In this document: piece by piece, positions 1 to 11,903 of the stretch
Numbering within the stretch: the stretch's first letter is position 1
Layout: each line of letters opens with the position of its first letter
Assembly (NCBI GenBank): GCA_003971905.1
Contig: RSEE01000095.1
Coordinates: 1-64,000 of the forward strand
Length of the DNA stretch: 64,000 nucleotides
Direction: 5' to 3'
DNA from: Moniliella sp. 'wahieum'
Taxonomy: Eukaryota; Basidiomycota; Moniliellomycetes; Moniliellales; Moniliellaceae
Translations under genes and position numbers: made by a program
Notes under the pieces: model-generated
Database searches by the model: none
What the model was told of the DNA's origin: nothing
The model's input: only the letters and a program-made list of their open reading frames with translations

Positions 1-1383
1 TGTGAGATCGGGCAGAGGGAAAGGGGGAAAAGGGGGTACTGTTTGTGCGAGAGAAAACCGGGGGGAGAGTGTGACATGTGATGCCACACTGGTGTGTGTA
101 TAGTCGCGCCGGTAACACCCACAAAGCCCGGAACCTTCGGGCTCATTCTTTTTTGCAATTAGTACTAATTCCTTCTGGGGGGGCACAGGAATCTTCTCTA
201 GTCTCTGTAGCTCAGGGCAATGCAATGACACACGTATCTGTGCCTGCTTTCTGGTCTTTCACAGCGAGTGAAAACGCGACCGAGCACCGGCCCACCTCAC
301 GGCGGGCTCATATAGGATGGGACGTGGAAGGCGCAAAAAGAGAAGCACGGAAACGAATTGGCTTTGGGGAAGACCCAAAAAGTGAACGGAAACCTGGAGA
401 TAATAAGCGGCACAGAGGGATCGGGCTGTGCGCTGCAGTGTGGGGGCAAAACACAAAGCCCCGTCACATGTCACATGTCACAGCTGATTAAGGCCCAGAA
501 ATCTAGCAAGGCAGTCCGAGACATTTATACGCCGGAGAGTTGCCGGGGAAAGATGGATTCTTGAGACGAGAATGGGGGTGCGAGGGAGATAAACGACGGA
601 CATCAAGGGCGGTAAGGTTAGGGCCATCGCGGGGTATTGTCTTGCACGAAAGAAACTATAAACGCCGCAGAGGGGAGTGAGGTTAAACGGAAACGTTATA
701 CTTTAATCCAGGATGGCTCACCTGGCCTGAGTTACACTGTGTGTGTGGGCTCGCCAGGCAGACAGAATGGTGACGCGGACGGCGGGCCGGCAAGCAGCGG
801 CTGGTTTCTTCTTGTGTGCCAAGCCGGAGAGTTTTTAGCAATTTGGGTGCTGCTGCCGAGGAGAGGGGTGGGCCCGAGGGACGCGTGCTGGTGCGGTGCG
901 GGCGGGTGCTGACGTGGCGCGGGACGGGCGCGCGGGCGAGGGCGGGCGGTGCTTCCTGTTGCGGCAGGCGGCATTCCTCGGCGAGGCGCATCCACGCCCG
1001 TCACGTGTGTCACATGTCACGCGTCACGTGTACACCACCACATGCACGTGGCATGACCACCCTGCATGCGGGCACAGCGGCACTCCCCTCCTCCCGCCCG
1101 CCGGCCCCCCGATTGCATGCCCCCGATGAGGAATGCCAGTGGCAGCACACTGCCCCCGCGCCGCCTGCCGAGGGCGCCGCGCGCCAGCCGCACGGGCAGT
1201 GTGGGCGGCACCGACATGCCAGTCTGCCTGTTTTGGTATAGTGGGTGAGTTAGTTGTGGGTGCTGCCCCGTCTCCCACTCCGCACACCCGCTGAGAATAA
1301 AAACCCCAGCCGTGGTACCCTTGCCCCTCCTCCCCCCGACGCCCCCTTCCCCCTCCCCACCCCCTCTCCTACCCCCACTCCAT
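1..1383. other. Spacer, no supported gene
   Basis: No reading frame here shows recognisable protein sequence. It holds copies of a short word built on CACATGTCAC (463-483 and 1009-1020), which recurs in other spacers of the window. The last 150 bases are C-rich and probably form the promoter and leader of the cyclin gene that follows. Confidence 0.4.
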
Positions 1384-3091
1384 CATGGGCGCTGCCGCGG
1401 CTGCTGCCTCGCGCGTTGTGCTGCCCCACCAGCTGCGCCGCCACCCCGCCAGCCTGCTCCCCAACATTGTCCCACCCCCGCCTTGCCGTCTGTCCGGTGC
1501 CCCGTATCCAAACCCATTGTCGTCTACCTCGCCCACCAAGCCGCCCACCTTCTCCCCGAGCCTCAGGGCACAACATCCCGTGTCCTCCCCCTCGACCCGC
1601 CCAGCGGCTTCCGTGGCTCTGCCGCCGTAGCCGCCTACGCCGACCCGGCTCGGTGCACGCCTTCCGACGGCCTTCCCAGTCTCGAGGACTTTCTACGGCG
1701 CTGGTGGAGCGGTCCAACGTACAGGTTCCCACGCTGCTCTGTACCCTGGTGTACCTTGCGCGTCTCAAGGCGCGTCTGCCACGTGTCGCACGCGGTATGC
1801 CCTGCACAAGGCACCGCATTCTTCTCGCTGCCCTCATCGTCGCTGCCAAGTACCTCAACGATTCCTCGCCCCAAACAAGCACTGGTGCCGCTACGCCCAC
1901 CATCTCTTCCCCCTCCCCGAAGTGCCCTTGAGAGAACCAGTTGCTCTACCTGTTGGATTTGATCTGCGCATCGACCAAGACGAATTGGACACCCATGCGC
2001 GGCTTTTTACCCCCCCCCGAGTCCCCCGCCGACCTGCGCCACAGAGAACGCTGTCTCGCCGCAACTGAGGCAGGAAGAGAGGTGGCGCGGTACGCTCGTG
2101 CCTCCAGGCGCAGAATTTACTTGCGCTCTCTACCCCCGAAGAAGTGCCATGGTGGAACACTGGATCCCCCTCTTCTCCCCTTTACCTGCCTCTCTTTCAC
2201 CTCCTTCGCCTGCTTCACCTCTTTCTCCTCCTTCGCCCCTTTCCACAGCCTCGAGCACAACTTGTCTTTCCCCTGCTCTTACCCTCTCGCCCCCCGCACC
2301 CTGTTGCGCCTCTCGATCCCATTTCCCCACCCTCCTCCCGCCCTGTGCACGAGCACACTTCATGCCCCGCTCGTCCCCCCCGCTTCGGTCTCGGTCTCGG
2401 CCTCGCTCCCCCTCCCTCCTGCCCTGCCTCCCCAGGCTTGCGCGAGGACCACCCTCTTTCCTCCGCTACCGAGCCGGCGCACCACCTGTCTCCCCTCGAT
2501 GAGACGTACGCCGTTGCTCCTCGCTTCGTCCCGCGGATGGCGCCTCGGATCCTGATCCTGATCCTGCCCCGGTCCCGGTCCCGCAGGCCAGACCCAGGCC
2601 AAGGAACAAGAAAAGGAACAGGAAAAGGAAAAGGAAAAAGTACGACCGAGCAAGCACACTCCTCATCGTAGTAGCTTTTCACGTTCTTCCAGTTCGTCTT
2701 CGATCTCATCAAGTTGCTCTTCCTCTTCCTCTTCATCTTCTTCTTCTTCCGCCTTAAGTACCTGCTTATTGGCTTCCACTTCCACCTCCACATCCATTTC
2801 CACTTTCACATCCACTTCCACCTCACCTTCCGCCTCCCCTTTGCCTTTGCCTTTGGCTTTGCCGTGGCTTGCCTTCCCCCCTCGGCCTCGCTTGAGCTGC
2901 AAACACCTGGCGCACCGTGCTCCTGCTCGTGCTCCTGTCCCATTCCTGTTCCTGCTCTTGCTCCTGTTCCCCACCCACCCCTCTCCCACTCCCACTCCCA
3001 TGCCCACGTGACCTTCCCACCCTACCTACCCCACCTACACCCCCGCTCCGCCGCGCAGAGAAAGCCTCCCCCGGCCCAGGTCACGGCGTAA
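1384..3091 (+). CDS. Pcl/Pho80-type cyclin, broken by frameshifts
   Basis: A cyclin of the Pcl/Pho80 group, which activates a Pho85/Cdk5-like kinase. The cyclin box is clear at about 1510-2010 but lies in several frames: [21 protein letters not shown], then [16 protein letters not shown] and IVAAKYLND, then [17 protein letters not shown], then QLLYLLD followed after a slip by [16 protein letters not shown]. The slip near 1970 fits a lost T in a TTT run. The start at 1384 is the first ATG of the frame ([12 protein letters not shown]). Beyond the box only low-complexity Pro/Ser sequence and a basic stretch ([12 protein letters not shown], about 2610) remain open, so the C-terminal end is a guess; it could stop anywhere from about 2140 to 3400. 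The box itself is secure, the subfamily fairly so. Confidence 0.6.
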
Positions 3092-3135
3092 GCTTCGCGC
3101 AGAAACTGCGTTCCGACGCGTCTCTTCCCCCTCCT

Positions 3136-3239
3136 CTCCCTTCCCTTCCCTTCCCTTCCCTTCCCTTCCCTTCCCCTTCCCTTCCCTTCCCTTCCTTCCC
3201 TTCCCTTTTCCCTTCCCTTCCCTTCCCTTCCCTTCCCCT
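3136..3239. repeat. (TTCCC)n microsatellite
   Basis: About 100 bases of imperfect TTCCC units with occasional extra C or T. It begins a run of simple repeats up to 3.8 kb. Confidence 0.9.
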
Positions 3240-3419
3240 TCCATGCCATGTCATATCATGGTCTTTCTTATACGACTTCCCCCTCCCTCCCTTGCCCTGC
3301 CCTGCGCTTCTTCCTGCGCTTCCCCCTGCTGGGTCTTTGGTATTTGACCTTGGGCTCTGGGCTCACGCATTTCGCTCTCCCGGAGGAGTGACGGTTTGAG
3401 GACCGGTCGCGGCCCGCCT

Positions 3420-3545
3420 TACTTGCCCTGTCTTGTCTTGTTGTCTTGTCTCGTCTTGTCTTGTCTTCTTATTGTCGTGTCTTGTCTTGTCTTCATATCG
3501 TGTCGTGTCTTCACATGTCGTGTCTTCATTTTATGCCTTGCCTTT
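3420..3545. repeat. (CTTGT)n-like simple repeat
   Basis: Degenerate CTTGT/CGTGT units, pyrimidine- and T-rich on the + strand, with no coding signal. Confidence 0.75.
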
Positions 3546-3704
3546 TGCCTTGCCTTGCCTCTTTGTATACTGTGTTTTGTGTGGTGGTGTCTTGTGTTTC
3601 CATTGCTTAGGGAGCTAAACACGTTCGTCTTCCAACGCTGTTCCACCGTTCTTCCTCATCCACCTCCACCCCCATCCTCAAACGCCTAATACTATGGATA
3701 GCTC

Positions 3705-3705
<1 letters not shown>

Positions 3706-3740
<35 letters not shown>

Positions 3741-3766
3741 GTCTATCTGTCTATCTGTCTGTCTGT
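3706..3766. repeat. (CTGT)n microsatellite
   Basis: About 15 tetranucleotide units, mostly CTGT with interspersed CTAT. Confidence 0.9.
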
Positions 3767-4879
3767 GTCTCGTATCACGCTTTCTCCCTGGTAACCCACG
3801 GCCTCTCTTCCACCTTTTGCCCTGCTATGGTTGAATCCTTTTGCCCACGAGCATCATTACTAGTAATATACCAGGACTATCCTGCTCCTCTCCTTCTCTG
3901 GGTAGGACCCTTTCATTCTCCTTTCCTTTCCATTCATTGCCATGCTTTCGTTCCCAGTCTACGCGCGCAACTGAAACGCTCTTCAGCATTCAACCAATGA
4001 CATTCTTGCCAAACGTACGATAGTACACCTTTTGTGATCTGGCCTTGGGGCCGGCGGGGTAAGCTATAAGATCTGACATCTCCGAGCGAATCGTTTCGGT
4101 CCCCGAGACCGGCCCAACGAGCCCCACCAAGTACCAAGTACCAAGTACCAAGTCCTAAGTCCTAAGTCCTAAGTCATTAAGTTTCTAAGACGAAGTTAAT
4201 GCGCTATACCCTACAGTTTGCTGGCTACGTACTACGCGCACTTTACCATTTGACTCATACTAGTAGTCTCCACTGGCTCCACTGTACCCGCCTTTGACCT
4301 GCGCCGTCACTGACGCGTGACGTGCCCACCTCATCGTAATTCGGTGCTCCGACTGTCGCTGTTCTCTCACTCGGTTTGCTTTTTGCCAATGGGCCCCGCG
4401 TGGGTGGGTAGAGTGCGACTGAACATTAGAGTAACTGACCCAACCCCCAACCTGATCCCGAATCCGACCCCGAGCGCGAACCTGTGTCTTCCGCCCTTTC
4501 CCACCTGGGCGGACCCACGTACCACGCAGCATGTACCACGTACCACGTACCACGTACCACGTACCACGTACGGAGCACACTGTTCTCTACCTCTCCCATC
4601 CTACACCTCCGGGAGCCACGGGGCACAGTCCAACACAGGTACCTTGTCAAGTCCCCGTCCCAGTCCCCGTCCCAGTCCCAGTGTTGGACCGAGTGTCATG
4701 GCAAAAAACACGCATATTGGAACCTGGTCATTTTCACGGGGCGCCTGCTCTCTCTACCCGTCACGCCCGGGCGGCCGCGCACGAGATCCGCGACGAGTAA
4801 ACACACAGACAGACAGACAGAGATAGAGAGAGAGAGAAAGAGAGAACAAAGAGAAAGAGAGGGAGGGTGAGAGAGGAGG
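3767..4879. other. Spacer rich in short tandem words
   Basis: I see no gene. It holds three kinds of short tandem repeat: TACCAAG/TCCTAAG units at 4131-4176, ACGTACC units at 4516-4571 and a GACA/GAGA run at 4800-4870. The last lies just downstream of the sdhB stop codon, so the sdhB 3' UTR probably runs into it. Confidence 0.5.
4516..4571. repeat. ACGTACC heptamer tandem repeat
   Basis: About five near-perfect CACGTAC units in a row, preceded by a diverged one. The unit contains the palindrome GTAC. Confidence 0.85.
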
Positions 4880-5897
4880 CTATTCATGCATGATCGGACG
4901 GTCCTTGGCGGCGGGCGCGCCAACGGCCAAGTCCTTCTTGATTTGCGCAATGGCGCGACCGGGGTTAAGGCCCTTGGGACAGGTACGGGTGCAATTGAAA
5001 ATGGTGTGGCAGCGGTAGAGGCTCAACGAGTTTTCAAATCGTGCACGACGTTCGTCGCCATACTCGTCGCGCGAATCGGCCATCCAGCGGTAGGATTGCA
5101 TCAGCACGGCGGGGCCTAGGTACTCGTCCTGGTTCCACCAGTAGGACATGCAGGATGTGGAGCAGCAGGCGCACAAGATACACTCGTAAAGTCCGTCGAG
5201 TCGCCGCCGTTCTTCGGGCGACTGCAAAAATTCGCCCTGGGCTGGGGGATGGTCGTTTTTCAAGTAGGGCTCAATGGAGCGGTACTGCTTGTAAAAGTGG
5301 GTCAGGTCCGGAACTAGGTCCTTGACCACGTACATGTGCGGCAGTGGGTAAATCTTTGTGTCCGACTCCTTTTCGATCCGACACAGACAGGCTAGCGTGT
5401 TGCGCCCATCAATGTTCATGGCGCAACTGCCACAGATGCCTTCGCGGCACGACCGACGGAACGTCAGCGTCGGGTCCATCTCGTTCTTGACCTTGATCAA
5501 CGCATCGAGCACCATCGGTCCACACTTGTTCAGATCCACCTTGTACGTTTGCAGGTACGGCTTCTTGCTCGGCTCATCGGGATTCTGCGCACCAAGTCCA
5601 CGTCCACGTCCACGTCCACCACCACGCACAGGATACGGTTAGTATCCAAGCAAGCGACCACCACGCACAAGAGGCGGCGAAACGGAGCAAAGCCAAAGTA
5701 CGACGTACCCAACGGTAGATCTTGAATTCTTTCCACTTGGGCGGTTTCTCCTCCGTGGCGGTGGCGAGCTGGGCCGGGGCCGAGGTGGCGAGCGCGCGCG
5801 CAGACACGGGCGGGCGCACGACACGCAGGCCGGCCGAGGCGAGGGCAAGGCGCGGGCGGAAGGCAGAGAGGGACATGGGAGCAGCAGCGCCAAGCAT
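4880..5897 (-). CDS. sdhB: Succinate dehydrogenase iron-sulfur subunit (complex II)
   Basis: Iron-sulfur subunit of mitochondrial succinate dehydrogenase, passing electrons from FAD to ubiquinone at the inner membrane. There are two exons, 5709-5897 and 4880-5584, with a 124-base intron (donor GTACGT, acceptor GCGCAG); the predicted protein is 297 residues, a usual length. Residues 1-45 are Ala/Arg-rich, a mitochondrial presequence. Cysteines 109, 114, 117 and 129 form the [2Fe-2S] site. C198, C201, C204 and C265 fit the [4Fe-4S] cluster, and C208, C255 and C261 the [3Fe-4S] cluster. The motif [11 protein letters not shown] is followed by MSYWWN where many homologues have PSYWWN. The intron restores [14 protein letters not shown] exactly as in the family. 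No frameshift is present. It is divergent from rps22. Confidence 0.97.
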
Positions 5898-6595
5898 AAC
5901 CACACGCACTAGCAATAGCACACGCACAACACACCAACCCAGCGCAGCCGATGGGAGAGGACGGGAGGAGCAGCCGCACGCGAGGCAGGCGGACAGGCGC
6001 TCTGGGTGTGGGCACGCGCTCCTAAGTACGGCACCAACTAGATACGATTGAATATTGGTACCTGCGGGCGAACCAAATACTACGTGCTCTGTCTCCCTCC
6101 CACGCGTTGCGCCGCAGAGCGCGCTCCAACACTCGCGCCGTGCCTGCCCCGCCGCCTTCGTCCGCCCCGTCCACGCGCCCCACACTGCGCCCGTGCCCCC
6201 ATTACTAATGCCGCTGCCTAATCGAGGCCTAATCCCAGCGTCAGCACGCAGCAGCAGCACGCCGCACACAGCCCCGTGCCACACCCGCCTCCCCCCATCC
6301 CACACACCCAACCATTAACGTTTGACCAACACAACCAACCCTACCGCCCCATTATTGCGCCCATCCAACCCTACCCGACCCTGCCCCGCGCCTCGCCCCC
6401 GCACCCTTTAACCATCGCCATCGCCATCGCCATCGCCATCGCCGTCCCCCCGCCTCCCCTCGCTCCCTTCCTCGTACGCCCTGGCTGCCCAGCCCAAATG
6501 TCCAGGAGAACACCGAGTCGGTCATCTGACTGCGTGTACCTTCTGGGCGCCCTCTCTCTTGCTTGTGGACCCTGCCGTCCGTCTTGTGTGCAGAT
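5898..6595. promoter_or_regulatory. Shared upstream region of sdhB and rps22
   Basis: About 700 bases separate two divergent housekeeping start codons. It is C-rich toward rps22 and carries a (CATCGC)n run at 6413-6446. The sequence ending CAG at 6593, directly before the rps22 ATG, could be the 3' end of a 5' UTR intron, which is common in ribosomal protein genes. I see no clear TATA box. Confidence 0.45.
6413..6446. repeat. (CATCGC)n repeat
   Basis: Five to six hexanucleotide units in the sdhB/rps22 intergenic region. Confidence 0.85.
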
Positions 6596-7264
6596 ATGCG
6601 TGTGTCCGTCCTGAACGACTGCTTGAATGCCATTGTCAATGCCGAGCGCCGCGGTAAACGCCAGGTCCTCATCCGACCCTCGTCCAAGGTCATCATCAAG
6701 TTCCTCCAGGTCATGCAGAAGCACGGTACGTTTCTCTATTCCCGGTCCCCCCGCGTGTGTCCGCTCCCCCCCAAGGCCCACTTGTTGGATCGCCCGCCTT
6801 TCCTGCAGCCGTTCCACTTTCCCTCTCCTCGGGGGGAGCGAGGTGCGCGCCCTTGTGCTTTTACTCCGGCGAGGCCCAGCTGTTGGACACCACCCCAGGT
6901 GTCTCTGCTGCTAAATCGCTGGGTTGCACCGTTTAGGCGATCCCCCCTCCCCCCGCTTCGCTTCCTTGGACCGTTCATCTGACTTTTTGGTGCTGGTATC
7001 GTTCAGGCTACATTGGCGAGTTTGAGGAGGTGGATGACCACCGCAGTGGCAAGATTGTGATCCAGCTGAATGGACGGGTAAACAAGTGCGGCGTGATTTC
7101 GCCCCGGTTCAATGTCCAGCTGGGCCAGATTGAGAACTGGGTCGAGAACTTGTTGCCGGCTCGTTCGTTGGCTTTATTGTCCTGACCACGTCGGCTGGCA
7201 TTATGGACCACGAAGAGGCTCGGCGCAAGCATGCGGGCGGGAAGATCCTGGGCTACTTTATTAA
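6596..7264 (+). CDS. rps22: 40S ribosomal protein uS8 (Rps22/S15a), with frameshifts
   Basis: Small-subunit ribosomal protein uS8. Exon 1 (6596-6725) begins [21 protein letters not shown] 281-base intron (6726-7006, donor GTACGT, acceptor TTCAG) splits the Gly codon before [16 protein letters not shown], as in the family. Exon 2 runs through [12 protein letters not shown] and then slips one base at 7168-7169, where a TTY codon is short by one. It continues in the next frame with [20 protein letters not shown] and [11 protein letters not shown] second missing T in the TTT at 7257-7259 would give the expected final Tyr and a TAA ending at 7264. Both breaks are at T runs. With them repaired the protein would be about 130 residues, the family length. 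A decayed copy is possible but unlikely for this gene. Confidence 0.93.
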
Positions 7265-7756
7265 GGTGGACGGACGTGCTCGGGTGTGGTGGGGCTGTTG
7301 TTCGTTCTGTTCTGTGCTGTTGTGTTGTGTTGTGTTCTGCTCTGCTCGGCCCTACTAGTGTGGGTGCGGGGGAGCGTCAAAATTGTTGTGCGCACCCGTG
7401 TGCGCGTACTGGGGGGACATGGGCGTGACTGGATCCCCAGTTGGACGTGTGTAATGCTACGCGTTGTGGGGCACATTGGGGGGACAGGCGTAGGCGAAGG
7501 CGGGTGGCGCTGCACGTGGTCGGGCTCTAGGCAGGTGGCGGCGCAGGCACGGGGCGCGTGTGGCGGGAATGAAACGTTGGGCTTGTTGTGCGTTCGTAGG
7601 CGCAAGTAGATATACATAGCCGCTGCTTTGCTGGGTTCCTGGCCATCCGATAGCATCCGCGTCGCCCGTCGGTGCTCCACTCCCGGCGCCTCCTCCGCTC
7701 TGCCGTGGCCGGTCGCCCGCCATGGACGCCCCCACGCCGCCCCCGACTCGCCCGAC
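7265..7756. other. Spacer between rps22 and the transcription factor
   Basis: A TGTTG/TCTGC-rich stretch at 7290-7350 is followed by GC-rich sequence. No gene is seen. It must contain the rps22 terminator and the promoter of the next gene, both in the same direction. Confidence 0.4.
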
Positions 7757-10700
7757 ATGCTCTCGCGCTCCAGGTCGCCCGACTCGCCCGCCAGCATCCC
7801 CACCCACCAGCCCCGCGCCCCGCCCGCCCACGTCTTCCGCCGCGCCTACAAGGCCTGCGACGCCTGCCGCCAGCGCAAGGTCCGCTGCGACCTCGGCAGC
7901 GTCGAGAACCCGCTCGAGCCCTGCCGCCGCTGCCGCCGAGAGCGTCGCGACTGCACCTCCACCATGGTCTGCGCGGCCGCACGCGCGGCGGCCCGGCAGC
8001 GCCTCCTCCCGCCCATCCTCCCGCACGGCGGTCCGATCAACGCGTACCCTTCCTCAGAACGCTTCACATCGCCGCCCGTTCTTCTGCCCACGCTTATCCT
8101 ACCCGCTCCGGACACGGACTTACCCCCTCTCTCGTCCATTGCACCAGTACGCCACCCCTGGCGTGCCTGCCCCCCACCGCTGCGGCCCTGCACGCAAGCC
8201 AGTTCCCCCCGCCCACACACGTCCACCCCGACCCGAGCGCACCGCGCCCCGGAGACCGCACAAGCTGCCCCTCCGCCGACAGAGCCCCACAGCACACGCT
8301 TCCCTCGCTCTCGTCTCCCTCAGCAGCGCTAACCGAGGCCATTCGTGTGCTCGCAGAAAGGGCACCACTCCCCGGCCCTCAGCTCCAACGATCTCCCCTC
8401 TAAGAGCGAGCGATGAGGACTGGTCTCAGCGCGCCGAACCAGATGCCTTTCCTTCTGCTCCAGACGACCATCCTGATCCCACCCCGCCTTTGGCTTCGCT
8501 CAAGCGCCCACACGATGCAGTTGATGCCTCGCGGGCCGGGGGCGGTGCCCCATCGGATGGGCCTCCGGCAGGAGGTGCGGCAGGAGAGGGAGCAGCAGCA
8601 GCAGCAGGAGAAAAAGAAAGAGAAAGAGGAGGGGCAGATTCAGGGGGAAGGGGAGATCCTTCGGGGACGCGAACTGCGCGACACACTTGTCTCCGAGCGT
8701 CGGCAGTGACGTTACCGATGGTCCACCCGCCTCGGCCGTCAGAGGAGATGTTGAGGATTTGGGCGCAGAGCGGGTCGGTGCGAAGGGGTTTGGTGACGGC
8801 TGAACAGGCACATTACCTAGTCGGTTACTACTTTAGCCATCTCCATGGCTTTTCCCCCCTTTGCTCCGAACGTTTTACCCGCTTCCACCTCGATCCTGAA
8901 GTCTGCTCCGAACTCGCCCTCGAGGAGGAACTCCTTCTCGCTGCCATCTTGGCCATCGCTTCCCGCTATGCCCATACTCACACCCCGGAACACAGCCCCG
9001 ACCTACCTGAACGCCCCGGCGACTCTGCCTCGCAGACAGCTTCGTCGGCCCAGGCCGATAGTCAAACGCGTGAAGAGCACCAGCCGTCTTCCGCCCCTCC
9101 TTCCCACCCGCCAGCGCCAGCGCCAGGTCAAGCCATCCCCACATCCCCTTGGTCCGGTGGCGACCCCATCACATTACAGCAACATATTGATCTGTCCCGC
9201 TGTGCCTACGATCTGTCGGGCCATGTGCTGACCAACCCGTCGATGCACACCATTGGCACGATCGAGGGCCTGCTGATCCTAAGTGAGTGGGGCACGTGGC
9301 AGATGCACGACGAAACGACCAGTAACGATGCACCCGCTGGCGCGCGTGCGCACGACCCAAGTTCCCTCGGTCACCATGCAGGTCGTCGCCATTCCCAGGA
9401 AAAGGATGTCCTGCGCCGCGCGTCTCACAGGTACGATAGTATGGTCTGGCTCTTGGTCGGTTGCGCTGTTCGGTTGGCTGAACAGCTCGACTTGCCCAAG
9501 GTGGAACATGTCAAGTGCATCCTCTATTCTGAATCTTCCGCTTCCGCGTCCGCGTCCGCGTCCGCATCGGCGTCCGCGTCTGCATCCACCTCGGAGCCCC
9601 CGTCTGCCTCGGAACCTCTGTCAGCCTCGCGCCCGCGCTCTTCCCGCCCCCCACCTACACCCAAGGAAATCGAGCGCGCAGAAAGACGCGTGCAAGTGTG
9701 GATGTCCTGTGTGCAGATCGAAGCGTCCGTGTCGGTTCGGTTGGGAAGGCGGTTCACTTCAGCTGGCTTGTCGCCCGAATGGATGGAGCTAATCCGTGCT
9801 CGCACCTACCTTCTTCCTGAGGAACCTACCTTGTCCGCGTCCCAACCCCCACCGCCCCCCCCACCGCCAGCTAAGCCTACTACCCCAAGAAAAGGCGGCC
9901 GAGGAAGAGAAGAATAAGGTGGACAAGATCCGGAGGGAAATGGTACGGGGTAATATCAACTTGGCCTTTCCTGATGATTTGGTAGGCTCAGCAGCGGCTC
10001 AAGATCCTAAGCTCAACGAGTACCGTAAATGGGTCGCGTGGCGCGGCCATGCCGAGTTGGCGGCTAAAATGCGCAGGACGTACGAGTTGCTCTACGAGTC
10101 CGAGTCGCGCAGTCACAACATGATTGAGAACGATTCGTTCGAGGGGTTCCTACGACCCTTGCGCGCCGACTTGGACCATTGGGTCCAATGGCTCGAACCT
10201 AAAATTGGTATGTCTCTGTCCTTTTTGTTTTGGGGATATGTACTAGGAATCAGGTGGGTTGTGCTAACTGTTGGTTGAACGACTTGCTAGGTTACCCCGG
10301 CGGAGGAATGCGTGCGTATAACATTCGTATCCACTACCACTTTACCCGTCTCGTTCTCTTTCGCATCGGACTGGACGCGTTGGTTACGCGTGCCTCCAAA
10401 GGCACTCTGGACCTGCGCGAAGGAACGGGGATAACCGACCGTGCTGCGTTCCCGATGGCCAAAGAGGCTGTCGATGCAGCTCGCACACTGGCCATCATCA
10501 TTAGCGTTGACTTGGCCAGCTTGCGATGTGCCCCACCGCGAATCTTTCTCTACCTGGTCCTGTCTGTGCTGCTGTGCATGCAAGCGGCCGAGTTGTCGGA
10601 TGCGCTGATGCAGCTCCAATGTGCTTCGATCCTGCGCCATGCCATCACGGCCTTGCTGAACGTCTCGATTGACGGACGACACCTTTCGCGGGTATATGCC

Positions 10701-11903
10701 ATTCTCTTACGCAAGGTGGGCGCGACCGTGCTCAAGCACGAAGAACGTCTCGGTCAAAACCACACCCGTCCACCCGTTTCCGCCCGGCCCTCGCAGAGAA
10801 ACTCAACGAAGCCCGGTCACGGCACCTTCACCATCGCGCTTCGGCCTCGGTCCGGTCCAACTCTGCTGTCCTCCGTCCACGCGGACCCCTCCATCCAGCC
10901 CCAAGGCCTGCAAAACGATCCAAGCGCTCAGAACTCGATTCCCCCTCCCACCCAACCCAGATGCACCCACCTCCTCTCCCCCATGCCCACTCGGCCGACT
11001 CCATCCTCCCCACCCCTTCCCACTTGACCTTTGACTCGGCTCATGTCTTCCCCCCCCGGTGCATGCCGATGCGACTACCTCCACCACCACGCCCACGTCC
11101 ACGTCCACGTCCGCCCTTCCGCCCTCGGCACCGCCCCCCCTACTTTTTGGACCACTTCTTCCCACCCGTCCACTTCCACTTCCACTTCTGCGTCCACGTC
11201 GGCGCCACTGCCACAGTCGGCACCAGCTTCCCACCCCAGCTCGGCCCTGGCTGCATTCCCATTCGGAGACATGCCGTACCATATGACCCCTAGCGTGCCC
11301 CACCTCTCCCCCGTCTTACCTACCAGTACTGGGGGTAGCGGTACAGGTACAGGTACGTCACCAGCTTCGACGGGCGACCCGTCCCCCTCGGCCGCTGGGA
11401 CCGACCTCCCCGTCAACCTGAACAGCTTGTACACTCCAGCTCCCACCACCAATCCCAATCCCACGTCCACGTCTACGAGCGCATTGGCTCATCCTTTTGC
11501 TGCTCTCCCGCCCCCGCCCCCACCGTCGTTTGCTGGTGACATTGTGCCCTCCTTGCCGCGCATGGAGGACCTCTGGTCTTTCTTTGGCTCGGTCGACGAA
11601 CGGTTCAACTTGGTCCCACCCACGTCGACCGCCTCGGCCACGGCAGGCGCGGGAACGGGTGTGGGAGCCGCACCCGCAGGCACAGGGACAAGTGGCCCAG
11701 GCGCAAATGGTACAGGTGGTACAGGTGCAGGTGCAGGTGGCGTATGGGACGATGGACCTTCGGTCATGGCGCAAGCGGCGGACGCGGGTGTCTTGCTTGG
11801 TTTGTCCGATGCCGATGCGGCGCGCTTGGCCTTGGTCGCTGATGAGGCTGGCTTGAGCGCCGGGTCCTTGTTGCTCAACCTTAACCCGGCCTTGCACAAT
11901 TGA
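7757..11903 (+). CDS. Zn(II)2Cys6 fungal transcription factor, with frameshifts
   Basis: A DNA-binding regulator of the fungal binuclear-zinc-cluster class. The cluster (about 7855-7955) reads [13 protein letters not shown] then 11 residues and [11 protein letters not shown], spacing C-X2-C-X6-C-X11-C-X2-C-X6-C. The start at 7757 ([11 protein letters not shown]) lies 34 codons upstream. A Pro/Ser-rich linker crosses two frame changes. The middle homology region follows (about 8720-10750): [60 protein letters not shown] and [21 protein letters not shown] Ser/Ala repeat lies at 9540-9590. An 83-base intron (10208-10290, GTATGT...CTAG) precedes [15 protein letters not shown] basic patch KRSKRSE (about 10915) and a Gly/Thr-rich tail end at 11903. 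About four frame changes occur. The class is certain; target genes cannot be inferred. Confidence 0.88.
9540..9590. repeat. (TCCGCG)n coding microsatellite
   Basis: Encodes an alternating Ser-Ala run inside the zinc-cluster regulator, between two conserved helices. It is likely length-variable. Confidence 0.8.

Noticed and set aside
1250-1903. 217-codon minus-strand ORF opposite the cyclin
   Set aside because: Antisense shadow of the cyclin box, Arg/Gly-rich without structure.
2663-3007. Minus-strand acidic ORF with long Glu runs
   Set aside because: Mirror image of the Ser/Pro low-complexity tail and TTC/CTC simple repeats on the + strand; no family content.
3136-3766. Simple repeats as a CRISPR-like or telomeric array
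   Set aside because: Units are 4-5 bases without spacers and do not match fungal telomere units; plain microsatellites.
6726-7006. snoRNA in the rps22 intron, as in yeast RPS22B
   Set aside because: No C box/D box pair with suitable spacing could be found.
7170-7609. Long read-through extension of rps22
   Set aside because: The extension after GYF is GT-rich and unlike any ribosomal protein; a lost T explains the missing stop better.
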